From positions 1-23,815 of the forward strand of contig CAZIOR010000009.1 of assembly GCA_964540925.1 (NCBI GenBank): a stretch of 23,815 bases of DNA, read 5' to 3'. The notes under the pieces are model-generated. The model was not told the origin of the DNA. It worked only from the letters and a program-made list of their open reading frames with translations, and searched no databases. Both the position numbers and the translations under genes were made by a program. Shown one piece after another: positions 6,784-15,272 of the stretch. Position 1 is the first letter of the stretch, and each line of letters starts with the position of its first letter. This stretch comes from CAZFRF01 sp964540925. Lineage in GTDB: Bacteria; Patescibacteriota; Microgenomatia; Levybacterales; UBA12049.

Positions 6784-6812
6784 ATTATAGCAGCTAAAAC
6801 TAGCTATTAAAA
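6784..6812 (-). promoter_or_regulatory. Promoter of the M16 peptidase-ndk unit, leaderless layout
   Basis: On the minus strand: TTTTAA (6812-6807), a 17-base spacer and TATAAT (6789-6784), then seven bases (CTCCGTT) to the ATG at 6776. The -35 is weak but the -10 is perfect. Confidence 0.6.
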
Positions 6813-6819
6813 GAGCAAT

Positions 6820-8418
6820 TTACATTTTTTCTAATGCGGCAACCCCCAATAAATCAAAGGTATTTTTGAGTGTTATTTGCGTAGCTTTAACTAAAACTAG
6901 TCTTGCCTTAGTTATGTCAGTATCGTTAGAGACAACCCTGTGTTTCTCATAGAATCTATGGAAGGAATTGGCAATTTCAATTGCATACGTAGCTAGTGAA
7001 TTAACCTCTAAAGTTTCCAAAATACGCTCAATTAAATTAGGGAATTCTAAAATTAACCTTATTAAAGCAATTTCTTCATCGCTAGCAAGTAAGGATAAAT
7101 CAGCTTCTGTTAAATTAGGTTCCTCAATTTTGGCAAAAATACTACTGATCCTGGTATAGGCATATTGAACATAGTAAACAGGATTATCGCTTGCCTTTTT
7201 CTTAGCAAGTTCAAGATCAAAATCCATATGAGTTTGACTTCTTGGCATAAGCAGAAAAAATCTAAATGCATCTTTACCAACTTCATCCAATACTTCCCTA
7301 GCTGTAACAAAGTTTCCGGCACGCTTACTCATTTTAACTACCTCTTGTCCTCTTTTTAACCTTACCCACTGATAAAGAATGAATTTAAGATTGTTTGGGT
7401 CAAAGCCTAAAGATTTAACCACGGCCTGAATTCTTGGCACATGACCACTATGATTACTGCCCCAAATATCTAAAGCTAAATCATAATTTGTCATTTTTTG
7501 ATTGTGATAGGCAATATCGGAAGCAAAATAGGTATATTCTCCATTAGATTTTTTCACTACGGTTTCCCTATCTTTGAGAAACTCATCATTAGGAGCAAAC
7601 CATAAAGCGCCTTCATTTTCTTTTAAACTTGGTTTTATTTTTTCTAAAACTTGAGGAACTTCTAACCTTAAATCTGATTCGGAAGTAATTTTATCAAAGC
7701 TAATTCCCATTTTCTTACAATCTTCTAAAATCTCAGTCTTCATTGCTTCAACTGCAATCTCACCTGCTTTTTGCACAAATTCATCTTTTGCTAGTGTTTT
7801 ATCAATCCTAGTCTCAACAAGACTAGCTAACTCCTTGATATATTCTCCTTGATACTGAACTTCGGTCTCTGGGGTAAGCTTATCTGGATTTAGAACAAAA
7901 TAGATAGATTCTCCAAGCTTGGTTATTTGACCCCCAACATTGTTATGTAGATACTCCCTTGTGACACCGTAGCCAGCCTTAGCTAAAACATTAGCCAGAA
8001 CATCACCAAGAGGGCCTCCACGAGCATTTCCGATATGCAAAGGGCCTGTAGGGTTAGCTGAAACATACTCAACACTGGCTTTCCTACCTTCTCCAACTTT
8101 TAATGAACCATAATCTGAACCTAAATTAAGAATTTTTCTCAAATTATCTTCTAAATATTTATGGGAAAAGTAGAAATTAACAAAACCAGGAGCTGCAATT
8201 TGAATATCTGAGATAAAACTCTCATCAGGCAAGAGCTTTTCGACTATTTCTTCTGCTACTTCCATTGGGTTTTTGCCAAGCTTTTTAGCAATTACTAAGG
8301 CTAAATTCGTGCTTAAATCTCCATGCGATTTGTCTTTAGGTATTTCTACCTTGAAATTAAGGTCATTTTCGCCCATTTCTGAGGCTAATTGTTGCAATAT
8401 TGAGTATAATTTTTCCAT
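6820..8418 (-). CDS. argS: Arginyl-tRNA synthetase
   Basis: The 532-residue protein is slightly short for ArgS (usually about 550-590). It charges tRNA-Arg with arginine in the cytoplasm. An N-terminal Arg_S domain (about 1-85) leads to the class I signature SANPTGPLHIGNARGG with HIGN at 128-131. A KMSKR motif lies near residue 360 (VVKMSKRAGN), followed by the DALR anticodon-binding domain (about 410-532) beginning with YVQYAYTRI. It starts at ATG 8418, divergent from the small membrane protein at 8542. It ends 43 bases before the M16 peptidase start, and that peptidase gene has a promoter of its own. A TAAAAT box lies about 27 bases before the start, but no convincing -35 pairs with it. Confidence 0.95.
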   Translation of the reverse strand: MEKLYSILQQLASEMGENDLNFKVEIPKDKSHGDLSTNLALVIAKKLGKNPMEVAEEIVEKLLPDESFISDIQIAAPGFVNFYFSHKYLEDNLRKILNLGSDYGSLKVGEGRKASVEYVSANPTGPLHIGNARGGPLGDVLANVLAKAGYGVTREYLHNNVGGQITKLGESIYFVLNPDKLTPETEVQYQGEYIKELASLVETRIDKTLAKDEFVQKAGEIAVEAMKTEILEDCKKMGISFDKITSESDLRLEVPQVLEKIKPSLKENEGALWFAPNDEFLKDRETVVKKSNGEYTYFASDIAYHNQKMTNYDLALDIWGSNHSGHVPRIQAVVKSLGFDPNNLKFILYQWVRLKRGQEVVKMSKRAGNFVTAREVLDEVGKDAFRFFLLMPRSQTHMDFDLELAKKKASDNPVYYVQYAYTRISSIFAKIEEPNLTEADLSLLASDEEIALIRLILEFPNLIERILETLEVNSLATYAIEIANSFHRFYEKHRVVSNDTDITKARLVLVKATQITLKNTFDLLGVAALEKM

Positions 8419-8474
8419 GTGTTTTTGGCTCTTTTTTTCATTTTAGCACATTCAAATGAACAATTCCCTTGCAC

Positions 8475-8503
8475 TTGCAAAGTATTTTTATTTACGATAT
8501 GAT
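8475..8503 (+). promoter_or_regulatory. Promoter of the small membrane protein gene at 8542
   Basis: TTGCAA (8475-8480), a 17-base spacer and TATGAT (8498-8503), giving a leader of about 30 bases. A second -10-like TATAGT (8528-8533), eight bases before the ATG, lacks a good -35 but would give a leaderless transcript like several neighbours. Confidence 0.5.
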
Positions 8504-8541
8504 ATACACAATACTATAAGACTGAAATATAGTTTTGTAAT

Positions 8542-8886
8542 ATGACGGGTTTATTTACATTTTTATTTTCAATTTGGATAGGATACGTTCTTTTTCTCTA
8601 TTTCACTCATCCTGAAAAGAAAAAGCACAAGATTCCTCAGGTTAGAATCTGGAGACTTGAGCTCTTACCAAATATTAAAATCCATTCTAGAGGCAAAATC
8701 TACTGGATTCATCATTGGTTTGTTTTAACTCTACTTACAGCAATCATTGTTTTAAATTATGAAGGACTTCAATATGTAACTATCTTAAAAGGAATTGCTA
8801 TTGGAGGTATTATTCAAGGCTTAAGATACCCAGATAGATTCAAATTCAGACACCCCAAGATTCCTGCTAAATCCAAGGCTCACTAA
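8542..8886 (+). CDS. Small membrane protein with an IHHW motif
   Basis: The 114-residue protein has a hydrophobic N-terminal segment (about 2-22), a basic loop, a second segment (about 60-76) preceded by the WIHHWF motif, and a third weaker one (about 80-94). The tail is strongly basic (YPDRFKFRHPKIPAKSKAH). The paired histidines at the membrane edge could bind a metal or haem, but that is speculation. It overlaps the convergent MBL gene by four bases at its 3' end. I know of no function. Confidence 0.6.
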   Translation: MTGLFTFLFSIWIGYVLFLYFTHPEKKKHKIPQVRIWRLELLPNIKIHSRGKIYWIHHWFVLTLLTAIIVLNYEGLQYVTILKGIAIGGIIQGLRYPDRFKFRHPKIPAKSKAH

Positions 8887-9743
8887 TTTAGCCAATAGCT
8901 TTTACCATCCGTAACCACTTCAATTTCTCCATCAATATCTGTTCTTAAAGTTTTTACCTTATGTTTTTTTAATAAATCGAGGCTATATTTTGCAGGATGA
9001 CCATAACTATTCCCTTTTCCATCAGAAATTAAAGCTAAATCAGGCTGTAATTTTTCTAAAAAATAATCACTCATTCCTGTTCTTGAACCATGATGCGGAA
9101 CTTTTAATAAGCTAATCTTGCCTAGATTTTGAGCAATTCTATCCTCAATCTCTACCCCAGCGTCTCCGGTAAATAAGGCTTTAAAATCTCCAAAACTAAG
9201 TAGCTCAACTAACGATACTTGATTTAAATCTAATCTTGAGTTTTCCTTGTCAGACTCTTGCCTAACCCAATCTTTCTCAGGCCACATGGCTGTGAAAACT
9301 ACATTATTAGTGAAAATTATTTTATCATTTGCGTAAATATACTTAGCAGTTAGGTTTTTAGCTGCTAATTTAGCCTGCAAACTCTTAAATCCTTGGCTTT
9401 TACTCTCAATTTCTTCTGTAACAAAATGTAAAACAGTATATCTTTCTAGTACATACTTGAGACCATTAAGGTGGTCTGCGTGTGGATGAGTCAAAATTAT
9501 TAAATCAATTTTCTTGTCCCAAAAAGGCAGATGGTTATTTAGACACTTTAAGACCGAATCATCTGGTCCTCCGTCAATTAAAACATTTGCTTTACTTGGT
9601 GTTCTGATAAAAATAGCATCTCCCTGCCCAACATCGCACATTACAATATGCAAATTATTGTCATTAAATTTATATAAATTAACTGAAAAAAGCCCTAAGA
9701 AAAGAATTATTAAGCCTCCAAAGGTAAAAAGTTGTTTTTTCAT
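8883..9743 (-). CDS. ComEC-type metallo-beta-lactamase domain protein
   Basis: The 286-residue protein has an N-terminal hydrophobic anchor (about 5-24) and a metallo-beta-lactamase fold. The metal motif is HPHADH (His86, His88, Asp90, His91), followed by TGDAG (about 193) and PHHGSRTG (about 217) and a C-terminal GHP. This is the domain that forms the C-terminus of a standard ComEC, where it is thought to degrade the non-transported DNA strand outside the membrane. Here it is a separate gene whose start overlaps the stop of the ComEC channel gene by four bases (ATGA). It lies last in the leuS-comEA-comEC operon. Confidence 0.9.
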   Translation of the reverse strand: MKKQLFTFGGLIILFLGLFSVNLYKFNDNNLHIVMCDVGQGDAIFIRTPSKANVLIDGGPDDSVLKCLNNHLPFWDKKIDLIILTHPHADHLNGLKYVLERYTVLHFVTEEIESKSQGFKSLQAKLAAKNLTAKYIYANDKIIFTNNVVFTAMWPEKDWVRQESDKENSRLDLNQVSLVELLSFGDFKALFTGDAGVEIEDRIAQNLGKISLLKVPHHGSRTGMSDYFLEKLQPDLALISDGKGNSYGHPAKYSLDLLKKHKVKTLRTDIDGEIEVVTDGKSYWLN

Positions 9744-10954
9744 TTGCTATATTTATATATCAGAAATGAGGCTAAGAATAAATAATAAGCTACAACCAAC
9801 TGCCAAGGAAAAGAATTTAATCCACTTAAAGATCCTAAGGAACTAAAAAAACTAACTATTTTTTGAAAATACAGCAAAAGAGGTAGGCAAAAATATAAAA
9901 TTAGACTTGCAATAGGTGTAAAAATAAAACTAAATATACTTGCAATAAAACCTAATATCATTAAAATAGGCACAAGCCACAAAACTAATACATTTGAAAG
10001 TAAAGAAAAGATTGAATAATTACCAAAATTAAATAAAATTATAGGTAAAGTCGCAATTTGTGCCGAAAGAGTAACTATCAAATCCTCTGTAAAACTATTC
10101 TTAATTTTCTTAAATAACTCAGGCAGATATAAAATACCTGCAGTTGACAGAAAGGATAACTGAAAACCAACGCTCACTAAAAACTCTGGCCACAAAAAGA
10201 GCATTACGAACCCAGTAAGCAAAAGCGTTACCAGACTTAGCTGCTGTCTACCTAAAATTTGACTACTAAAAACCAGTATTCCCATTATCGCTGCCCTAAC
10301 GATAGACGGTTCGAAACCGGTAATTGCAACATAAAATACAATTCCTAAAATTGATAGAAAAATTGCCAACTGTCTTTTGAAAAAATACGACAAAAGATAA
10401 AATAAAAAACCACTTACTAAAGTAACATTCATCCCCGAAGCAGCAATAACATGAGTTAGTCCAACCACTTGGATTTCCTTACTAAAATCTTTATTTAAAT
10501 TTTGCTTAATTCCAAAGACAATTCCCAACATTAAATCAGCTGAATTTTTATCCAAATTGGCATTAAAAACATCAATTATTCTTTGTCTAATAAAATAGAT
10601 TTTTGCAGATTTTAAATAATTTTCACGGGAACTAGCCTCAATTTTTGGATAATTTAGCGTGAAAATAGTGCCTCCATCCCCTAGCAGTCTTTGTTCTAAT
10701 GTGCCAGAAATTTTTAACATATTTCCGTAACTTAAATCTTTATCAAGACTGGTTTTAACAAGCACTTTGGTAACTGAATCAAGACTTATGTAGACTGTTT
10801 TATATGCTAAATATTCCCTAGCTAAAGAATTTACTTGAGTTTCAAAACTTACCTCTTCTCCATCTTTATATGTTTTAAGATTAGAATAAAAAAGACTAAG
10901 ACGAATTGACAAAATAACAGACAAAATTGCAAAAAAGAAAATTATATTTTTCAT
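9740..10954 (-). CDS. comEC: ComEC/Rec2 competence membrane channel, lacking the MBL domain
   Basis: The 404-residue protein begins with a membrane segment and an extracytoplasmic OB-like domain (DUF4131 type, about 30-110). A multi-spanning Competence domain fills the rest. Its hallmark GLTHVIAASGMNVTL lies near residue 165, followed by the GFEPSIVRAAIM segment. ComEC is the inner-membrane channel that takes single-stranded DNA into the cytoplasm. The usual C-terminal metallo-beta-lactamase domain is instead the next gene, overlapping by four bases. Its ATG directly follows the comEA stop with no spacer, so translation of the two is probably coupled. Confidence 0.92.
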   Translation of the reverse strand: MKNIIFFFAILSVILSIRLSLFYSNLKTYKDGEEVSFETQVNSLAREYLAYKTVYISLDSVTKVLVKTSLDKDLSYGNMLKISGTLEQRLLGDGGTIFTLNYPKIEASSRENYLKSAKIYFIRQRIIDVFNANLDKNSADLMLGIVFGIKQNLNKDFSKEIQVVGLTHVIAASGMNVTLVSGFLFYLLSYFFKRQLAIFLSILGIVFYVAITGFEPSIVRAAIMGILVFSSQILGRQQLSLVTLLLTGFVMLFLWPEFLVSVGFQLSFLSTAGILYLPELFKKIKNSFTEDLIVTLSAQIATLPIILFNFGNYSIFSLLSNVLVLWLVPILMILGFIASIFSFIFTPIASLILYFCLPLLLYFQKIVSFFSSLGSLSGLNSFPWQLVVAYYLFLASFLIYKYSK

Positions 10955-11566
10955 TTACCAAACAACAATCTTATCTTTTATCTGTGAGTAAACTTTAGAA
11001 CTCACTATATTTTTAGTTTCCAAATCTTCAATCGCTTCATATGGCCTGGCATTGATAATTTTTGCTGCAGTTACAGGACCCACTCCGGGCAAACTATCTA
11101 ACTCTTTTTCTGTAGCGCTATTGATATTTATAAGTCCTGAGTTAGAAGTTGAGCTTAAGACGCTTGTTGACATTGTTGCCCCATCTTCCCCTGCTTTAGG
11201 AATATAAATTTTCTGGCCCTCGGAAAGCTTAAGTGCTAAATTAATATTTTTAGCCACCCATTCCCTATCTGCGCTTGCTGTTAAACCACCAGAAGCTACA
11301 AAGACATCTTGAACAATTGAGCCCTGTTTTAACTTATAGACACCTGGCCTCAAAACCTCACCCTCAATATCTATATAAATTAAATTCTTAGATAGGCTTG
11401 AGTCCTTAGTTGAATTGGTTTCAAATTTAATTTGATCAGCACTAAAGTTAGCCTTAAATAACCCTATCAAACCATATACTAAGAATATCAAACCTAGTAT
11501 TCCGAGGGACAAAGGAAGCCAATGCTTTTTGCAAAGCTCGAGGAAAGACCCAGAGAGATTATCCAT
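10955..11566 (-). CDS. comEA: ComEA-like DNA receptor (SLBB and helix-hairpin-helix)
   Basis: The 203-residue protein has one N-terminal membrane segment (about 16-37), an SLBB domain (about 62-123, with GEVLRPGVYKL and GQKIYIPKAG), a serine-rich linker and a C-terminal double helix-hairpin-helix domain (about 142-203, containing ININSATEKELDSLPGVGP). ComEA binds incoming double-stranded DNA at the outer face of the membrane and delivers it to ComEC. The start codon overlaps the leuS stop by one base (TAATG) and the stop abuts the comEC ATG, so it is inside a translationally coupled operon. Confidence 0.93.
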   Translation of the reverse strand: MDNLSGSFLELCKKHWLPLSLGILGLIFLVYGLIGLFKANFSADQIKFETNSTKDSSLSKNLIYIDIEGEVLRPGVYKLKQGSIVQDVFVASGGLTASADREWVAKNINLALKLSEGQKIYIPKAGEDGATMSTSVLSSTSNSGLININSATEKELDSLPGVGPVTAAKIINARPYEAIEDLETKNIVSSKVYSQIKDKIVVW

Positions 11567-13824
11567 TACACAACAAAATTTATAATTCTACCTTCAACGT
11601 AAATTACTTTTTTCACAGGGCTAGTTAAATAACTTTTCACGTTAGCTGCTTCTTTAGCTACTTTTTCTACATATTCCTGATCTTTTAACCTATCACTTGC
11701 TACCTCAATAGAATCTCTTACTTTTCCATTAACCTGAACTACAATCTTAACTGAATCTGCAATTAGATATTCAGATTGATATGACGGCCAATTCTCTAAA
11801 TGAATAAAGCTAGCAGACGGATTAATTAAATGCCAGATTTCCTCTACTACATGAGGCGCAAAAGGAGCAAGTAGCTTTAGGAAATTAACATATTCTTCTT
11901 TATAAACCTTGTCTTTAGCCGTTAAGTAGTTTAACCAGATCATTAAACTAGATACTGCTGTATTAAACTGTAACATTTCTAGATCATCTCCGACTTTTTT
12001 AATTGCTCTATTCATCTCGAATTGATCTTTCCTAGACAGCTCCCCTTCCTCTACTACCTCAGCTAATTCCCAAACTCTTTTAATGAATCTATATATTCCC
12101 GAAATAGCTTCTTTATTCCAAGGAGCCGTAGCTTCATATGGCATCATAAAGCAAAGATAAAGCCTAACCGTATCTGCGCCAAACTCTGATACAACATCAT
12201 CAGGATTTACAACATTTCCCTTACTCTTACTCATCCTATTTCCATCAGGTCCCAAAATTACTCCATGTTGAGCTCTTTTTTTCGCAAACTCAGAAAAATC
12301 AACTAAACCTAAATCTTTGAAAAACTTTGTGAAAAATCTAGCATATAATGTATGTCCTAAAGTATGCTCTGATCCTCCAAAGTAGACATCAACTGGCATA
12401 ATTTTATTAACCTCACTTGATTCAAAGGGAGCTCTGTCAAGCTTTGGCGTTACATATCTATAGTAATACCAGGCACTATCAAAAAAAGTATCTAAAGTTT
12501 CAGCTTCTCTTTTTGCCTCACCTTTACAGTTTGGGCACTTAACGCTTAACCATTTCTCATCTGTTGCCAAAGGCGGCTTGCCTTTAGGTGCGTAATCTAC
12601 ATTATATGGCAACTCAACAGGCAAATCCTCATAAGGAACTGGAACTAAGCCACATTTTTCACAATGAATAATTGGCACTGGTGTTCCCCAATATCTTTGT
12701 CTTGAAACTGACCAGTCTCTTAAATGATAGTTAACCATTTTCTTGCCCTCTGGTTTTGATTTAAAGTCTGTAGGTACTACTGGAAGATTAAATTTAGCTG
12801 CAAATTCGCCATCCCTTTCGTCTGCTGCAGGTACTGCCATAATTGCACCTGTTCCATAGCCTGCTAAAACATAGTCTGATATCCAAACTGGAATATCTTT
12901 ATTGGTATATGGATTTTTCACATAGTGTCCGGTAAATACGCCAGATTTAATTTTATCTTCTTTTCTCTCCATCTCTGTTTTTTTCTTAGCTACCTTTATA
13001 TATTCTTTAACTTCAGGCAGATCAATGGATTCTGCAAAAGGATGCTCTGGAGCAATAACTAAAAATGTTGCACCATCAATAGTGTCTGGTCTAGTTGTGA
13101 AAACCTCTATCCCACCAAAATCAATTAACATACCCTCTGATCTTCCGATCCAATTATTTTGTCCATCTCTAACCATTTTTGGCCAATCTTCTTTAGGATT
13201 TTCAGGCCAAATTAGAGAGTCTGCATACTTTGTTATAGCTAAAAACCATTGCTCTACTTCCTTTTGAATAACCTCTGTACCACATCTCCAACATTTTCCA
13301 TTTTCAATATGCTCATTGGCTAGCACAGTTTGATCCGTTGGGCACCAGTTTGATAGCGCCTTGCCTTTATATGCAACGCCTTTTTCAAACATTTTTAAAA
13401 ATATCCATTGATTCCAACGATAGTATTCAGGAAGACATGTAATTGCTGTGTGCGTCCAGTCAATCATTGTTCCCATGGTCGCAAACTGACCACGCATGGT
13501 CTCAATGTTTTTCATTGTCCAATCTTGAGGATGAATATTTCTCTTTATTGCTGCATTTTCAGCTGGCAAACCAAAAGCATCAAAACCATTAGGAAATAAG
13601 ACATTAAAACCAGCCATTTTCTTATACCTTGCATGCGCATCGGCTGGCACAAACGCAAACCAATGGCCTAAGTGCAAATCTCCTGAAGGATATGGAAGCT
13701 CAACTAGGTTGTAATATTTACCTTTTGATTTAGAATCTTCTTTAAATTCAAAAATACCTGCTTTTTCCCATTCTTTTTGCCACTTAGATTCAATTTTATC
13801 TGGAAAATATTTGCCTAATTTCAT
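11566..13824 (-). CDS. leuS: Leucyl-tRNA synthetase with a shortened editing region
   Basis: The 752-residue protein is about 100 residues shorter than E. coli LeuRS. It charges tRNA-Leu in the cytoplasm. HLGH is at 51-54 and the second signature is RMSKSKGN near residue 530. A zinc-ribbon pair of cysteines (CEKCG and CPNC) is present in the connective region. The CP1 editing domain is recognisable from FTTRPDTIDG and GTGAIMAVPAADERDGEFA. The latter keeps the Asp of the usual HDxRD motif but has Ala in place of His. After it only about 21 residues lead to VNYHLRDWSVSRQRYWG, where E. coli has about 60. It heads the operon with comEA, comEC and the MBL gene, driven by a leaderless-type promoter. 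Confidence 0.95.
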   Translation of the reverse strand: MKLGKYFPDKIESKWQKEWEKAGIFEFKEDSKSKGKYYNLVELPYPSGDLHLGHWFAFVPADAHARYKKMAGFNVLFPNGFDAFGLPAENAAIKRNIHPQDWTMKNIETMRGQFATMGTMIDWTHTAITCLPEYYRWNQWIFLKMFEKGVAYKGKALSNWCPTDQTVLANEHIENGKCWRCGTEVIQKEVEQWFLAITKYADSLIWPENPKEDWPKMVRDGQNNWIGRSEGMLIDFGGIEVFTTRPDTIDGATFLVIAPEHPFAESIDLPEVKEYIKVAKKKTEMERKEDKIKSGVFTGHYVKNPYTNKDIPVWISDYVLAGYGTGAIMAVPAADERDGEFAAKFNLPVVPTDFKSKPEGKKMVNYHLRDWSVSRQRYWGTPVPIIHCEKCGLVPVPYEDLPVELPYNVDYAPKGKPPLATDEKWLSVKCPNCKGEAKREAETLDTFFDSAWYYYRYVTPKLDRAPFESSEVNKIMPVDVYFGGSEHTLGHTLYARFFTKFFKDLGLVDFSEFAKKRAQHGVILGPDGNRMSKSKGNVVNPDDVVSEFGADTVRLYLCFMMPYEATAPWNKEAISGIYRFIKRVWELAEVVEEGELSRKDQFEMNRAIKKVGDDLEMLQFNTAVSSLMIWLNYLTAKDKVYKEEYVNFLKLLAPFAPHVVEEIWHLINPSASFIHLENWPSYQSEYLIADSVKIVVQVNGKVRDSIEVASDRLKDQEYVEKVAKEAANVKSYLTSPVKKVIYVEGRIINFVV

Positions 13825-13831
13825 AGCCTAA

Positions 13832-13860
13832 AGTATAGCATACTTGCAGTTTTATTTTAA
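13832..13860 (-). promoter_or_regulatory. Promoter of the leuS-com operon, leaderless layout
   Basis: On the minus strand: TTAAAA (13860-13855), a 17-base spacer and TATACT (13837-13832), then seven bases (TTAGGCT) to the ATG at 13824. It overlaps the divergent promoter at 13844-13872, so the two transcription units may compete for polymerase. Confidence 0.6.
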
Positions 13861-13872
13861 ATTACATACCAT
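13844..13872 (+). promoter_or_regulatory. Promoter of the surface-gene unit starting at 13879, leaderless layout
   Basis: TTGCAG (13844-13849), a 17-base spacer and TACCAT (13867-13872), followed by six bases to the ATG at 13879. The -10 is weak. It interlocks with the leuS promoter on the other strand. Confidence 0.5.
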
Positions 13873-13878
13873 ATAGTT

Positions 13879-14514
13879 ATGAGGAGCCTGACCCAATTTT
13901 TAACCCTAATTGCTTCTTTTGCTGTTATCTTTGTTTGGCAAAATAGCCCGCTTAAAGACTTTACGGTTCAAATGCTTGGATTGTTTATTGCCCTATATCT
14001 AATTATTTCGGCTAGAAAAAAAGGCAGAGGTTTTTTAACCATGGGTGGAGAAAGTCCTTTAGGAATTTTTCTACTAAATAGCCTTATCTTTCTGCTTATT
14101 TTCACAACTGGATCATTAAATAGTCCACTTTTCTTCATTCTCTACTTTTTAGCCTTTGGTATAGCCTTTGTTTTTGAACCAAGTCTTGTATTTGTATTCA
14201 TAATTGGCACTCTATTTATCTTTGTGCCAGACTTTTTAAAGTCAGATTTAACCACAAATTCTTTAAAATTAGGCTCAGTTGCACTTATTTCGCCCCTTGC
14301 CTACTTCTTTGGCCGCGAATATCAAAAAAGTGATTTGCAAAATGAAGAAATGCTGCAAATTAAAGAGCGTGAAAAAGAAGCTGCAGATACAATCGCAGAT
14401 GACGTTGACGAAATCTTAAGTAATGAACGAGGTAATCTCAAAGAAGAAGACATGCAGAAGCTAAATGAAATCTTAGAAGAAGCAGATGACCTTCGATCAG
14501 AAACAAAAAGTTAA
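13879..14514 (+). CDS. Multi-spanning membrane protein with a C-terminal coiled coil
   Basis: The 211-residue protein has about five or six membrane segments between residues 5 and 150. A charged, Glu/Asp/Lys-rich helix (about 152-211) follows, likely a cytoplasmic coiled coil. The layout resembles the sensor half of a histidine kinase or a membrane scaffold, but no kinase, HAMP or cyclase domain follows. It is the first gene of a unit with the WxL-like and DUF916-like genes (three- and five-base spacers), suggesting a role in assembling or sensing that surface complex. The function is otherwise unknown. Confidence 0.65.
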   Translation: MRSLTQFLTLIASFAVIFVWQNSPLKDFTVQMLGLFIALYLIISARKKGRGFLTMGGESPLGIFLLNSLIFLLIFTTGSLNSPLFFILYFLAFGIAFVFEPSLVFVFIIGTLFIFVPDFLKSDLTTNSLKLGSVALISPLAYFFGREYQKSDLQNEEMLQIKEREKEAADTIADDVDEILSNERGNLKEEDMQKLNEILEEADDLRSETKS

Positions 14515-14517
14515 ATT

Positions 14518-15267
14518 ATGAAAAATATTTCCCTGCAAAACTTCTTATTTGCTACGTTAATAATATATCTATCTATTATATTTCTAATACTTTCTGTATC
14601 AAAATCCTCTGCTCAAGTAATGTCTAACTCCTCATATATAATTCAGATGGGGAACCTAAATTCGTTTGCAGGTAAGCCAACTAACGCAAATTATCGACTC
14701 TCTATTACCGGAGGAGAATCCGGACAATTTCTTTTCACAGGCACAAATTATAAAGTAAAAGCAGGTTTTCAATATATTCACCCGCTTACGCCTTTTACCT
14801 TTACTATCTCTAACACCTTTATTAACTTTGGCGTGATTGTTCCTACAAGTCCAACAACTAGAACAAATACCCTAACTGTCTCATTCGAATCTGGTCACGG
14901 CTACGCTGTTTATGTAAACAACAATCATAACTTAAGAGTTAATGCTTCTGGAGCAGAAATTCAACCTACTACTTGTGACGCTGGAAGCTGTACTACAACC
15001 ACTGCTGCAGCCTGGACAAGCTCACTTGCTTATGGATTTGGCTATAGGTGTGACGATCTAAGTGGAACTGATTGTGACTCAGGCTTCTCTAATTCTACTT
15101 TTTACAAACAATTTGCTGCATCACCCTCAGCAATTAGCGTCATGAGTAGCCCAAATGTTGGAAAAAATAGACAAACTCAGATAACATATAAAGTAAATAT
15201 TCCAGGAACCCAACCCGCTGGACTATATAATAATGTAGTAAACTATATCGCGTTTCCAACATTTTAA
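14518..15267 (+). CDS. Secreted WxL-like surface protein (short form)
   Basis: The 249-residue protein has a signal peptide (about 1-32, cleavage likely after SSA) and a beta-rich body. The C-terminal half has the features of the WxL-like group here: a FTISNTFINFG entry, a SFESGHGYAVYV strand and the ending TQPAGLYNNVVNYIAFPTF. That ending parallels the PAGIYTT terminus of the two larger proteins downstream. Two cysteine pairs (CDAGSC and CDDLSGTDC) suggest disulfides. There is no C-terminal membrane helix or sorting motif, so retention would depend on a partner, most simply the membrane protein encoded five bases downstream. Assignment to a WxL-like fold is inference from architecture and neighbourhood. 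Confidence 0.6.
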   Translation: MKNISLQNFLFATLIIYLSIIFLILSVSKSSAQVMSNSSYIIQMGNLNSFAGKPTNANYRLSITGGESGQFLFTGTNYKVKAGFQYIHPLTPFTFTISNTFINFGVIVPTSPTTRTNTLTVSFESGHGYAVYVNNNHNLRVNASGAEIQPTTCDAGSCTTTTAAAWTSSLAYGFGYRCDDLSGTDCDSGFSNSTFYKQFAASPSAISVMSSPNVGKNRQTQITYKVNIPGTQPAGLYNNVVNYIAFPTF

Positions 15268-15272
15268 ACAAT

